From the NCBI GenBank assembly GCA_019454045.1, contig SKCR01036132.1, forward strand, positions 42,339 through 106,338: a stretch of 64,000 nt of DNA, given 5' to 3'. The notes beneath the pieces were generated by a model that had not been told where the DNA came from, did not search any database, and saw nothing but the letters and a program-made list of their open reading frames with translations. This document shows positions 1 through 12,046 of this stretch, piece after piece. The first letter of the stretch is position 1; every line of letters begins with the position of its first letter. The stretch is from Zanthoxylum bungeanum (lineage: Eukaryota > Streptophyta > Magnoliopsida > Sapindales > Rutaceae). Position numbers and translations under genes: made by a program.

Positions 1-104
1 AAACTGATCAAATGTATAAAACCAGTTTCGATTGTGTGAGATTCGCTGTATAGATTTCTTGCTCTCATTGTATTTTATTATATATTCTCTTTTCTTTGCT
101 AATT

Positions 105-345
105 AGAAACGGAATTAAAATTCCGTAGTTAATTAGAAACGGAATTAAAATTCCGTAGCTAATTTTAAATTTTCATTTTTATTTTAATTTTAATTGGTAA
201 TTAGAAACGGAATTTTTCCGTCGCTAATTTGAAACGGAATGAAAATTCAGTAGCTAATTAGAAACGAAATTAACATTCCGTAGCTAATTAGAAACGGAAT
301 AAAATTCCGTAGCTAAAGCAAGTATCTATAGAAACGAAATTCCGC
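105..345. repeat. Inner subterminal repeat array of the CACTA element
   Basis: About eight copies of a unit reading roughly AATTAGAAACGGAATTAAAATTCCGTAGCT. GAAACGGAAT and ATTCCGT form small inverted pairs inside each unit. Such arrays are where CACTA-encoded DNA-binding proteins bind in known elements. A non-repetitive AT-rich spacer (346-900), with no visible gene, separates it from the outer array. Confidence 0.75.
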
Positions 346-904
346 TTTACGAAAATTTCAAATATCTATAAAATTTACAAATTTTACCGCTTCTCTTATC
401 TTTTCCTCTATATATACACCATAATCTTTTTAAATCTCAACTCCAATACATCATCCAAAATTTTCCTATTCAATTCCATATACCATCAAATTTATATTTT
501 CATATTCAATTCCATATACCATCAAATTTTTTCATTCCTCAACTCTCATTATCAATCTCTCATTTTTCTTATCTCCACTTTTAAAATTTCCTAAGAAACA
601 AACACTAATATTTTTTTTTTTTTTTTTTATTTAAGGTGGCGTAAATGGATGGTGGTGTGTCGAAGCTTGCGGTGGACATTACGGTGTCTTGTGGAATTGA
701 AGATTTATATATAACATTGAAATTTAAAAATTTACTCTCTCTACAATTTAAAAAATTTCTCACATCTAAATAATTATAAAATTTCTCACCTCTCTAAAAT
801 TTTAAAATTTTTGTCCTTTATAAAATTTTAAAAGTTTCATGCATCTTTAAAATTTTTAAATTTCCCGCCTCTCTAAAATTTTAAAATTTTCATTTTTAAT
901 TTTT

Positions 905-1265
905 TTTAAATATATAGCTATGGAATAGCTACGGAAATTCCGTCTCTAATTTGCGACGGAATATCCGTCTCTAAATAGAAACGAAATTTCCTTCGCTATT
1001 TAGCGACGAAAATTATTTCGTCTCTAAATAGAAACAGAATTTTCCGTCTCTAATTTGCGATGGAATAATTTCCGTTGCTAATTAGAGACAGAATAAATTT
1101 CTGTCGCTATAAAGAGACGGAATAAAATTCCGTCTCTAATTTTAGCGACGAATGAAATATTTTCGTCGCTATTTTTTTTTGCAACCAATAAATTAGAAAC
1201 AGAATTTTTCCGTCGCTAGTGGTCAGTTTGCTACGGATTAGCTAAGGATTTTTCCATTGCTATTT
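905..1265. repeat. Outer subterminal repeat array of the CACTA element
   Basis: Repeats of GCGACGGAAT/ATTCCGTCTCTAAT in both orientations run up to the terminal TTTTCTTGTAGTG. The units differ from the inner array (CCGTCTC or CCGTCGC against CCGTAGC), so the two arrays expanded separately. Confidence 0.75.
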
Positions 1266-1286
1266 GACAGTTTTCTTGTAGTGATC

Positions 1287-2745
1287 ACTCGCCACGTGTC
1301 AGAATCTCAATGGACCGAATCATAACGTGTGCCACGTGTCAAAATTGGATTCGGTCGACAAAAACCGCGTGCCACGTCAGCAAGTCAACAATTGCAAATG
1401 CGTTTGACTAGTCAACAGGTCGCCGCGTCACGACGCAAGAAGGAATTGCCCGTCGCGACGCAGACCTGTCCAGATGCCTATAAATTGAAGCCATTTGCAC
1501 CTCATTTCTTTTGTGATTTCCTTAGGGTTTTCTTAAACTTTTAAGGATAACATCTATTTTTGTAAAAATTTGTAATATTTAAATTATGTATTTTTATTTT
1601 TACATTTAACTTTAATATTTTAATTTTTATTTACTTTTATGTTTTGCAGTTAAATTTCCGCTGGGGTAAAAGGTGAAACATTTGATATAATTATCTAGGT
1701 TAATCTCACTTAATTATAATATTTAAATTATAATTTAACCGGATTAATTAATGGCAGATTTTATTACCGCCTATCTGGCTGGTTTAAATATAAATTATTT
1801 TACCGCCTATATGGCTGGTCTTTATTTGACAGATAATTACCGCCTATATGGCTGATGTAGTTGGACTAATTGGATTACCGCCTATATGGCTAGTTTTAAA
1901 TGTTTAACATTATTAATTACTGAGAAAGCAGACATAAAATAATTTATATATTATAATAAATGAGATTCCTAGATATGATATATTAAATGTGAATCCTCTA
2001 ACCCCATCATTGTCTTTTTATTCTATGGAAGTGATGAAACACAATATTCACATACTTAATAATTGATTTAATTATATATTGAGTAATTCTTTAGTTTGTT
2101 TATTGAGTCTTAAGCTTAATGCTTCTTGTTGTCTGATCACCAATAAGATTGATGTGGTAAACTTAAAATGAACTTGACGAAGGGATTTTAGGTTTCAGCC
2201 TTAGATTCAATAGCCCACGATCTTCCTTGAGGATAGATAACCCTTTAATAGATTTCCTTCTAGGATAGACATATACCTGTCGGGCGGGGGTAGCCATAAT
2301 TGGAACTTAATCTTAATGAATCCAAGTAATTTGGTTGACATAGACATATGGTTCAATTGGGTTATACTGGGTATAAGCATCTGACCATCGACAGAGGCTT
2401 TTGCATATCTTCGTGTTCCAGGTTAGCAAACTGACTTATTACAATATATAAGAGAATCAATGTATCTTTAGAATAATATTGTGTGGAATCACAACCCTAG
2501 ATTTTTGTGTCTTTTGTTTATTTTTCTTTTGTATTTTCTTTTGTGTCTTTATTTATTTATTTAGCAAATCCACATTCAACCAACCAAAAGCAATCAATCC
2601 CTTCTCTCTAAAATTAGATACCTGTAAATAAATCGTATCAATAATTAATAACAATAGTAGGAATTAAGTCTTCGTGGGATTGATATTTTTATACTACTTG
2701 AACGATACGTGCGCTTGCGTTATACGCGTGTGATTACGCCGGTCA
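1287..2745 (+). mobile_element. Athila-like Ty3/gypsy LTR fragment (G0)
   Basis: This matches the 3' two thirds of the G1, G2 and G3 LTRs in order: CACGTG sites, GTCGCGACGC palindrome, CTATAAAT TATA box, several ACCGCCTATATGGCTGG units (about 1765-1895), the CTGTCGGGCGGGGGTAGCC block, and the terminal GATTACGCCGGTCA ending at 2745. The 5' part of the LTR is absent, most simply because the CACTA element inserted here and the remainder lies to the left of the window. The sequence after 2745 lacks the TGGCACCGTTGCCG primer-binding site seen in G1, so this is likely a solo LTR or 3' LTR remnant. Confidence 0.85.
1294..1485 (+). promoter_or_regulatory. U3 promoter of the G0 LTR: G-box sites and TATA box
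   Basis: Two GCCACGTGTC sites (near 1292 and 1332) and one CCACGTCAG site precede a CCTATAAAT TATA box at 1479-1485. The same arrangement occurs in every LTR copy of this family in the window. CACGTG/ACGTGTC cores are known plant bZIP and bHLH sites; function here is inferred. Confidence 0.55.
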
Positions 2746-2750
2746 CGTAG

Positions 2751-3044
2751 GTTTACCATGGAGAAAAATAAAACTCCGACTCCCAATATATCCATTCAGA
2801 AGCCAATATCATTTATCACGAGCATCATCAAGAAAATGATGATGATATGATTGGTTTTTTGCATGACTGCAGAGTTCGACATTGGACTACTTTGGTGGAT
2901 AAACATCACATGCGGATAAGAACGACAGACAAAAAGTATTTAGTTAGTTACATGAAGAAGCTAAGAAGATACCGTTTGATGGTGCTGACATGTCGACTTT
3001 GAATTTTGTTGTCAAGCTACTCCACATTAAAGTCATTTATTGAG
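2751..3044 (+). pseudogene. Possible TNP2-like transposase fragment
   Basis: A short, broken stretch translates in part to residues such as HQENDDDMIGFLHDC and, further on, STLNFVVKLLHIK. These loosely resemble parts of the TNP2-type CACTA transposase. No full domain or uninterrupted frame is present, and the segment switches to copia-like sequence at about 3045. I cannot confirm the family by eye; it could equally be another decayed coding remnant. Confidence 0.3.
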
Positions 3045-3905
3045 GTGATGCATTGTTAATTGCTACATATATACTTAACTGAGTGCCATCAAAATCAGTT
3101 ACCACCACACCTTATGAGTTATAGACATGTCGCAAACAAGATTGTCACTTTCTGAAACCTTGGGGTTATGCAATCTATATCCATGTGCGTTCTTACAAAC
3201 ATGGAAATATAGGTCCAAGAGGAAAAAAAAATATCTTCATAGAATATTCTGAACAAATCAAAAGGGTATGTTTTCATAGGTGAACATGAAAATAGAGGCG
3301 TGACAGAATTTGAATCACGAGATATCACATTTTTAGAAAATAATTTTCCTAAGCAGGGAGAGATAGGTCAAGATTTATCTATATATGAAACTCAGAATCA
3401 CATGAATCCAATGATTGGTGAAAACTTAGGTTTACCTAATTCAAGAGGGAATGATATTGATGAGAGAAATTTGAGAAAATATGATGAATAAGTTTCACAT
3501 GAATCTCAAAATGATGAATTAGTTTCACATGAGTCTCCTTTACGCGATGAGTGGGAGTGATGTACATAATCCAAGTGGGTGTAATGTGTAAATGAGATTA
3601 ATTATAGAAAGTGAGGAATTAGTTCCACAACCAGAATCCCAATTACGATGTAGTAATCATATAGGCATTCATTGATGTCGTCTCAATATCGAAGGAGAAG
3701 ACTTTATGATTCTACCTTAAAAAGCTCTTCAGTGTCCTGCTATGGAGAAATGGAAGAAGAAATGGAAGAAGAAATGGAGTCAATGAGGTATAATCAAGTT
3801 TGGGAACTGTTTGATCTTCCCAAAGGACGCAAAACTATCAAGAACAAATGATTTCTTAAAATACAACATAATATTGACGGAAATATCGCTTATAACCTAT
3901 TTAAA
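3045..3905 (+). pseudogene. Ty1/copia pol fragment (integrase C-terminus to start of RT)
   Basis: Broken frames on the plus strand follow copia pol order. First comes GDALLIATYILN, then VPSKSVTTTPYEL (end of the integrase core). Next is the LKPWG / GPRGKKNIFIEYSEQ linker, then VTEFESRDITFLENNFP, a common copia pattern. It ends with SMRYNQVWELFDLPKGRK, the start of reverse transcriptase. Several stops interrupt it and the rest of RT is missing after about 3905. It is a small relic on the opposite strand to the three larger copia elements downstream. Confidence 0.75.
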
Positions 3906-5258
3906 CTTTGTTTCCTTCTTACTTAATAGATAATTCACGAATTTAAAAGAAAATTTGAAGTTCTTAAGCTTTGGCTATGGCCGAATTTCTTGTGGGGGGG
4001 GGGGATTCCTCTTCCAAGTTGAAATCGACTTATCTAAGTTTAGAAAGCTTAGTGGCGTCTCAATTGCTAGTACAACACACTAATTTCATATTCTTAGGTT
4101 ATCACGTGCGATGTTTCATGGTGGTTTAGGGATGATCTTGGATGAGTTTTGTTCCTACAAAATCATCGATTAAGGTTCTTAGGGTTTAAGAAATAATACT
4201 TGGGGTTTGTTTGGTTTTGACCCAAGTGAGTTTCTTATCATTTTATATTAGAGCTCAGGGTTCCAAGGTCTGATTTTCCTATCCTTTTTTATTGTTTGAT
4301 TATGTTTTCATCTTTGTTTTTTATTGATTTAGTTTCGGCATCAAGGTTTTACTTCTACCTTGATTCGGCTATTGTTGGATCTTGTTGTTTTTCTTATTTT
4401 TTGTTGTTTCTGGGTTAATACTTTGTTCTAAACTTCTCTGTCAAATCTGGATTTTCTTTGCCTTCGTCATACTAGTTCGTAATTAAGTCAAATTTGGGGC
4501 TTTTGTGTTCTTTCTTTGAATTAAGTGTTTAGTTGTTAAATGTATGTTGTTAAATGATGATTAACATTATTAGCAAGTTTGTTATGCCAGTCAAATCCGG
4601 CCTAAGGAAGCATATCATTATATCAAATAAAAATAACCCAAGTCAGATTCGACCTAAGGCAGCATATCAGTATTAGACTCTGAACATCAGTAGAACTTGA
4701 GTGATTAGTGATCACTTGAGCAAAAAAAAAAAGTTAGAAAATTTGGTTGAATCTGGTTGGTTCCATATTATCATTGGGGTGTCTGTGGATGGTCATCCAT
4801 CAAAATTTCTATTAAATCACCAAAATTAGGTCTGAAATTACATACGATCGTGAATTTTGTATGCTTGATTGCTTATCGTGCTAATTTTTTATTTCATTAC
4901 TTCGAATACTCTATCTTAAGTCTCTTCAATTGAGTCTTCGTCATTACTATTCTTATTTGCATTCTCCATCTGCCATATATACATTATTGGTTCTTTGTGT
5001 TTCATGTTGGCTTGATGACTACACCTAGTTTGTGTATTCTTGGATTGAGTTTGATCTGCATTTGAATTGAGGAAGAACTCAAGCGTGGTAAAAGGCAGTG
5101 CATGTGAGCTCAGTATCGGGTAAAAGCCAACAGAGTGCAAACACGAGTGAAGTGATATCATTCGAGTGTAAACATGTGAGACTGTGACGATTTACATATT
5201 TATTTTACTTTCTTGTTATTTCTAATTTGTTTGTTTGTATAAAAAGTTTACAGATTTG
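3906..5258 (+). other. Decayed LTR end and leader of a Ty3/gypsy element
   Basis: No gene is visible. 4241-4258 (TTTTATATTAGAGCTCAGGG) resembles a degenerate initiator-tRNA-Met primer-binding site (consensus TGGTATCAGAG). That would place the end of a 5' LTR just upstream and make the next 1 kb the leader before the gag at 5259. A run of ten G lies near 3996-4005. The LTR start cannot be placed. Confidence 0.35.
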
Positions 5259-5850
5259 ATGGACAACATGAATACTACTTTGGAGAGGTTATCCTGGAGT
5301 GTAGATAGTATTCAAATGGGCAGTGGTCCCAGAGCACCACCACCTTAGAATGTACTACCACCTCAAAATGTGCCACCTCGACGTGTACCACCACAGTGTG
5401 TACCACCAGATGATGAAGAAACTAAAAATGAGTTTGATGATTATGATGATCTTGATGATGTGGAGGAGAGATTTCAGCCAGGGTATGATAGAAGGCCTAA
5501 TATGAGGTTTGAGAGGAGGAATGATATAAAGGATAAGAGGTTTGATGGTATAGGTGCATTTTATGATAGAAGATGGGATTATAATCAGATGGGTTATGAT
5601 AGACGAGGAGATGTAAATGGTGATCTAAGTAGCATCAAGATCAAGATACCAACCTTTCAGGGCAAGAATGACCCCGAGAAATACTTAGAATGGGAAAAAA
5701 TAGAACTGATTTTCAACTATCATCACTACTCAGATGAGGAGATCAATCTGGTAGTAATTAAGTTTAATGATTATGTTATGATTTAGTGGGATCAAGTTGT
5801 TTCTACTCGGAGGAGAAACTATGAGAGGTCGGTTCAGACATGGGCTTAGG
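5259..5850 (+). pseudogene. Ty3/gypsy gag, N-terminal fragment
   Basis: Starting at ATG 5259, the frame gives a variable, Pro-, Arg- and Asp-rich N-terminus. The conserved plant gypsy gag block follows (near 5635-5840): IKIKIPTFQGKNDPEKYLEW, then IELIFNYHHYSDEEINLVVI, then WDQVVSTRRRNYERSVQTW. In-frame stops occur at 5346 (TAG) and 5784 (TAG where WWDQ is usual, so TGG to TAG). Gag would normally continue several hundred residues to a zinc knuckle. Here homology ends abruptly at 5850, where an LTR terminus begins. Gag would have packaged element RNA into cytoplasmic virus-like particles; this copy is dead. Confidence 0.8.
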
Positions 5851-5851
5851 G

Positions 5852-6402
5852 TGTAGAAAATGCTTTCCTCGCGCAGCGGAAGCATCTTAGTCACCCGGGA
5901 TCATCCTTGAAAATTTTTTCTACCCTCCTCATATATATCCAGAATTTTTCCACCCAAAAATCCCAGATCCGAACAGCCCCATAATTTATTCGCTGCCGAA
6001 TGCTCAATCCTTAAACCCAGAACCAGTTACGCGAACATCCATTGAGCTAGGACCAGTCACGCATATAGCTGTTAAGCCAGAACCAGTCTTGCACAAGGCA
6101 TGAAATACAACAACCCTTGGTCTCCCATGCATGTCTTTATCTGCCATCACGCTCATCATCTGTGGTTCATCTAATATTGATTATCATCATGTGCATCCCC
6201 ATAGCATTAAGTTTCACTTTGATCATATGAAGAACACATACGTCAGGTTCAATTGCCACTCGTACAACCACTTTTCAAAATTACGAGCAATGCCCCAAGA
6301 TGATTCGCCCAACATGATGACCATGCAATTACCGAGATATATGTTCGGATTCATCATTCGACCTTCCGAGCTATGTCTCATTACCAACAGAAAGTAGGGT
6401 GG
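5852..6402 (-). mobile_element. Left terminal part of a copia-type LTR, minus orientation
   Basis: It starts with TGTAGAAAATGC. Read on the minus strand it ends CTTCCGCTGCGCGAGG...ACA, like the U5 end of other copia LTRs here. Removing the solo LTR inserted at 6403-16119 (TSD GGTGG on both sides) makes it continuous with 16125-17387, and from there with the 3' LTR of C1. Three imperfect copies of a CCAGAACCAGT(T/C) unit occur at about 6014-6100. No gene is seen. Confidence 0.5.
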
Positions 6403-8422
6403 TGTAACATCCCTCATAAGCCAGGATGCTACTGGCAGGAGACAGGCTAATCCCGTCTCCATAAGCCTCTAATTTTAGAAAAATTTCGGCATGATATATT
6501 GTAACATCATGCAACCTGGCCTATAGCCAGCATCCATTTACAACATGAAAATAAAATCTTGGCCTCAGGCCGATATCTCAACATTAATGCAATCTAAAGG
6601 CCCAACTAAAATACGATGCATACATAATACAACCAGGGCTTCGTGCCCGGAAATACGTATATATGAAAACGTTTCTAAAATAAACTCGTGCTCAGCACGT
6701 TACAACTTATACAAACTAAAACATAAGCTACTACTCTTTATTTCCCCCAAGACCTGGTAACTAGCTGACTGCAACGCTGCTATTCGGCTCCTCAAGCTCT
6801 GGTGTCTGTGGTTGACTGATCAGGTAACCAACCTGCAAAACTAACAAACTGTGGTGGTGTGAGTCATAATGACTCAGTAAGTAACTATGCTCATTCCTTG
6901 AGCGTCAAACAAATGCATTTAAAATATACTCATCAAATTATTACATCCCCATCAATTAAGTTAGTCTCCATCATGTTTCTGATGTGCTACTCTGATATCT
7001 CAATACTTAACTACTTATTCTTTGCTAATCTAGTTTGGTTATTTATCATACTTACCTTTCTTGTATTTCATTGAAATATCCTCAAATCGGATTTATATAA
7101 TATTCTTTCTATTAAACATTCGTCTTTAACTATCTATATTCTATATACTAATTCTGTCATTAATATATTTCACACGCAGGTAAATAAATTCACTAACATA
7201 ACAAATTATCACAATATCATAAACATATGCAAACTAATGTACCTTACATCTGTAATTTCATATATTCATATTCGAACTTATTATGCTTAAATGCTATAAA
7301 TACAGGCCTTTGCAAATTTCTTATTTTCAACTCAATAACACCATACATGTATATGTAATCTGAAATCCTTTTTCTGAAAACCGAAATCTGAAATCCTTTT
7401 TCTGAAAACCGAAATCTGAAATCCTTTTTTCTGAAAACCGAAATCTGAATTGTGCATCTCCACCTGTAGGCACATCTCTGCCCGTAGGCGCATCTCCGTC
7501 CAGGAATGTACCATCTGAGCGCTGAGGATCTAGGGGCGTCCCCCCAGTCCTCCACATGTGCACATGTATATAAATCCGTCAATTCCAACAATGTACAATT
7601 GGGATGGGTCAAATCCCAAATCCCGAATCCATATGATAACCGTCAATTCCATCTGTGTCTCAAGTTACGTACTAGGGTGAGGTTTTACCTCATGCCTTGA
7701 AAATATAATACCATGTTTCGTATCTCAAAACTGAAATCATTTTTTTAATCTTTTAAAACTATAGAAATCTCTTTTCTTCCATTTCTTTTGAAACTTTTTC
7801 ATCTAATATCATGCATCCATGCATAGATATCTCATACACATATGGATTTTCCACAACATTTTCTCGTATACATGTTCAAACAATATCATTACTCATACTT
7901 CCATTTTTTTATTTCTCATGCTTCCCCATTTACTAATGTTCTCATGCATTCAAGCTCTATTCATACAAATACACATGTATTCAAACATACATATTCATAT
8001 CATTATGCATCTTCTCATACATCTTATAATTCCAAGTATCCATACATGTCATTCACTTATCGTTCAGCTTCACATACCCTCACGCAGTCACAAAAACATA
8101 CTTAACTCAAATAGTGTAAACATAATCATATCACATTTCACATATCGATATTCTCACTATGCATTACCACACACTTTAAGCATGATTATAAAATCACAAC
8201 TCATACTGGTATCTTGTGTACATCACATATTTTCAAGTGTTTCCACGTCACCCATATATCATAACCAATAATCACGCATAATTCACCAATTCTCATAATC
8301 TTACCATTATAATCATATACTCTTGCATTCCATTTCTCAAATATTTTGAGTCATATTACAAAAAAAAACACATCATTACAATTACGGTATCATATTATTT
8401 ATATTCAGTGTTCTAAAACGCG

Positions 8423-8735
8423 CCGCCTAGGCGGCGCGTTTTCGCTAATCGGGTCTTAGCCGCCGTGATTACCACCAAATCAGTGGTGGTAATCGCGCGA
8501 TCGACTGGTCGGTGTGAAATCGGCGCCTAGGCGGCGAAGGCGCCGATTTCGCCGCCAATCGGTCGCGTAGGCGCCGATACACGGCTGCTAATCGACCGTG
8601 TATCGACGCTGTATTTTTTTTTTTTTTTTTTGACCAAAACGACGACGTTTTGGTCTTATTTAAACGGCTAAATGGACACCGTTTTGGCCGTTTAAATAAA
8701 CAGCCAAAACGACGTCGTTTTGGCGTGTGTATATA
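8423..8735 (+). promoter_or_regulatory. hAT subterminal palindromes and likely transposase promoter
   Basis: It holds stacked palindromes: CCGCCTAGGCGGCG near the TIR, a GATTACCACC...GGTGGTAATC hairpin, and several CGACGTCG-centred AAACGACGTCGTTT units (about 8635-8720). A TATATAAA box follows near 8729. Subterminal repeats are the usual transposase-binding sites in Ac-like elements. The leader from here to 9276 is AT-rich with no other gene. Confidence 0.55.
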
Positions 8736-9276
8736 AAAAAAAAACCCTTCTTTTCTCCTCTACCTCTCTCTTCTGCGCTGCGTTTCTTCATTTCTTCTCT
8801 GCGACTGCGATTTCTTCATTCTTTTCAATGTATTTTTTTTTATTTCAATAGAAATAACAAGCAATAATATAAATAACCCCTAATATAATTTGTTATAAGT
8901 ATAACTAATTTCGTATTTTATTTTCCCTATGCTATTAATTTGACCTAAAATCTTATTTTAATTTTCGTTTTGATTTATTTTTTGTTAATAATTAAAAATT
9001 AATTACATATTAATATTAGTAGTTAGACTAGTTACTTTAAATTATTAATTAATTGTTAATTGTATTTGTGCATATTAATTGGACCTCTTTTTTATTCTGT
9101 TTTTTTTTTGAAACCATTGTTGAAGTTTCTGTTGTGGGCTTGTTGCAGTTGGTTATTGTTTTTCTGCTATTGTTGTAATGCTTATTAGTATTTTACTATT
9201 GTTATTAAAATGTAATTTTTGTTAATAATGATTAATGCTTATTAAATTAATTGATTTATACTATATAGGATATTGC

Positions 9277-11717
9277 ATGGCTTCTTCTTCCGCGGCTTCT
9301 AATTCGGAGAGTAGTCCCGTTCTTAAACGGAATTCAAATGATGTTGGATGGGAGTATGGGGTTTTAGTGGATCCGAATAACTTGGATAAAGTGAAATGCA
9401 AGTTGTGTTCAAAAATTTTTTCCGGTGGAGTTACCGAATGAAAGAACATATTGGGCATATATCGGGGAATGTTGCAAAATGTCCAAAGTCTAGTAAAGAA
9501 GATCAAGAGAAATGTAGACAAGCCATTTTAGAGGCAAGGAATAGGAAGAAAAGAAAAGAGAAGCATGTTAGTGAGATAAGGCAAGGAGTTAATATTGGGG
9601 GCGATGAAGAAGAAGCTGGAATTCGTGAAATAGAAGAAGGGTTAGATTCAAGACCCCCTCGGCATCGTGGCCCTTTGGATAGGTGGACAGTGGTAACCCC
9701 TTATGATTCTTCAACTGGTGATGGTAAAACTGCGGCAACAAAATATTAATGAAGCACTTTTTAAAGAAAAAACGCATAATGTCAAGCGATTTGTTGCTAA
9801 GTGGGTGTATGAATTCGGAATTCTTTTCAATGCTATTGACAATGACAGTTGGATAGCGATGATGGAAGCAGTTGGTCAATTTGGACCGGGTTTCAGAGGT
9901 CCTAGCCAATATGAGTTGAGGGAGCCATTGTTGAAAGAGGAAGTTGCAAGTGTTAAAGATTTCCTGAAACTATATGAGAATGAGTGGATGGAGAACAGAT
10001 GGTCTATCATGACAGATGCTTGGAGTGATAGGAAAAGAGGAAGCATAATGAATTTGTGTGTTAATTGCACAATAGGCACCACTTTTCTTTCTTCCAAGGA
10101 AAGTTCTGATGTGGCGCATACTGCGGAGCACATTTATGAGTATGTGATGACGGGCATTGAACAAGTGGGGGCGGAAAATGTGGTTCAAGTTCTAACAGAC
10201 AATGCCTCGAACAATATGGCCGCGGCAAAGTTGTTGAAGGCGAAGATGCCAAATATTTTTTGGAGTTCATGTGCTACTCACACCATCAACCTAATGCTTG
10301 AAAGTATTGGGAAATTGCCGAGATACAAGAAAACCATTGATAGTGCCAAGGCTTTCACCATTTTCGTGTATGCCCATCACAAGACTTTGTCCATGATGAG
10401 ATCGTTTACAAAACAAAGGGATATAGTCAGACCGGGAGTAACTAGGTTTGCTTCAGCTTTCTTATCCTTACAAAGTTTGATCGAGAAAAAAGAAAGTTTA
10501 CGAACCATGTTTGCTAGCGCGGAATGGGATGAGTGCATATAGTCGAAGCAAGCTAAAGGGAAAGCTGCATTTGCCACGGTGATGAGTATCTCTTTTTGGA
10601 ATGGGGTGACCCAATGTTTGAAGGTGTTTGCACCTTTGGTGAGAGTGCTTAGATTAGTTGATGGGGATAGAAGGCCATCCATGAGGTTTGTTTATGGAGA
10701 GCTAAAGATTGCAAAATAAGAGATCAATGATGCATTGAACAATATTGAGAGTAATTATCGGCCAATCTTGGAGATTATTGATAGTAAAATTGAAGGGCGG
10801 CTTGATACTCCATTACATTGTGTTGCTTATCTTTTAAATCATTACTACTACTATAAGGATTCAAGTATCGAGTACGATGTGAAAGTAATGGATGCAATAT
10901 TTATGGTTGTGGAGGCTTTCTTCCCCCAATGACATTGACATGCAGAGTAAGGTGATAAATGAGGAGTTGGCTTCGTACAAGGCAAAAGAAGAAGTTTTTG
11001 GTAAAGAAATGGGGGTAAAAGCATGTCGGGTATCGATTGATGTTTTTAATCCAGGTAAAAATAAAGTATTCATTTGAATTATTTTGCAAAATATATAAAA
11101 AATCTTATATTTCATTCAAACTATTTATGTTCATTTGTAGTTTCATGATGGCGTACATATGGAAATCATACAACGAACTTGGTAAAAATGGCAAAAAGGA
11201 TATTGTCATTAACCACTAGTTCATCCGGTTGTGAACGAAATTGGAGCACTTTTGAGGGGGTAAATATTTAACATTAGCTAAATTTTGATTTCCTTATTTT
11301 GTAATTATTAATATTAATTGATTTATTTAAATTATTTATGTAGATTCACATAAAGAAAAGGAATAGACTAGATGTGAATCGATTAAACAATCTTGTCTAT
11401 GTTTCCTTTAATGCCAAGTTGAAGAACAAGCGCAAAGGGAGAAGGATTTGAAAGTTGATGTATTAGAAGCCAAAGATGCTACTAATGCACAAGGATGGAT
11501 CATTGATGGTGGTGACTCTGGTGATGATGAAGAAGTAGAGCCCGATTCAGGGCTTACTTGGAGGATGGTTGGAGAAGCATCTGGGGCTGATGACATATTA
11601 CAACCTCGAAAAAGTGCCAGAAATGTTGAATACAGAGAACTTGATGAAGATGATTTTGATTCTGATGAAGAACTTCAAGATGATGAGTTCGAATTAGATG
11701 AAGAATTAGATATTTAG
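9277..11717 (+). pseudogene. hAT transposase (BED zinc finger, DUF659, dimerization domain)
   Basis: ATG 9277 opens a protein with a BED-type zinc finger (GWEYGVLVDPNNLDKVKCKL, CSKIFSGG, then RMKEHIGHISG with the second half of the finger). A DUF659/RNase-H-like core follows (WSIMTDAWSD, then VVQVLTDNASNN, then SSCATHTINLMLE). The C-terminal hAT dimerization block is SLTTSSSGCERNWSTFEG, then KKRNRLDVNRLNNLVYV. An acidic tail ends at TAG 11715. Two introns are suggested: 11055-11140 and 11260-11343, both GT...AG and restoring the frame. Lesions include one lost base near 9432, one extra A near 9727, a stop at 10540, a stop at 10717, an extra C near 10928, a TGG-to-TGA change just after intron 1, and a shift near 11437. 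The enzyme would excise and reinsert the element in the nucleus; this copy cannot make it. Confidence 0.92.
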
Positions 11718-12046
11718 TGTAGTTCAACTTTGTTATAGGATGATGAACATGAACTTAATTAAATGATATTTTATATCACTATGTGGTTGATTGAGTTTGA
11801 TTAATGGTTTTATGTTTATTACATTTTGTTTGAATTTATATGATTTGGATTATTTATGAATTATGATGTTGGAAAATATTATATTTTTAACTGTCTGCCG
11901 ACTAATTGTCTAGGCCCCGCCTAGGCACTAGGCGCTAGGTCGCCGCCCGACTAGCGTCTAGCGCGTTTTAGAACACTGTTTATATTTCACTTTACATTCC
12001 CCACAAGTACTTACCTCTTCACTTATATATAGTTTCATGCTTAATC

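Larger units (their letters stand above)
1..1283. mobile_element. CACTA (En/Spm) DNA transposon, right end
   Basis: The segment ends at 1283 with CTTGTAGTG, the reverse complement of CACTACAAG, the diagnostic terminus of plant CACTA transposons. Inward from it lie dense short direct and inverted repeats built on GAAACGGAAT and ATTCCGT, typical CACTA subterminal repeats. No transposase reading frame is visible in this part; the left end and any TNP2/TNPA genes would lie outside the window. The following ATC (1284-1286) would be one copy of the usual 3-bp target duplication, which cannot be verified without the left end. The element abuts an Athila-like LTR and probably inserted into it. Confidence 0.8.
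8406..11978 (+). mobile_element. hAT superfamily DNA transposon
   Basis: It is bounded by perfect 17-bp terminal inverted repeats (CAGTGTTCTAAAACGCG at 8406-8422 and its complement ending at 11978). The flanks carry a perfect 8-bp duplication, TTTATATT (8398-8405 and 11979-11986), the hAT hallmark. Length is 3573 bp. It contains one transposase gene in plus orientation, now disabled. GC-rich subterminal palindromes around CGCCTAGGCG occur near both ends. Well-preserved ends suggest it could still be mobilised in trans by a functional relative. Confidence 0.96.

Noticed and set aside
3300..3491. Short open frame starting MTEFESRDITF as a small gene
   Set aside because: It is a piece of copia pol (the TE.ESRD.TFLE..FP region), not an independent gene.
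7819..8271. A 150-codon open frame rich in His, Ile and Ser
   Set aside because: Low-complexity T/C/A-rich DNA inside the long solo LTR. Overlapping frames are equally open and no motif is visible.
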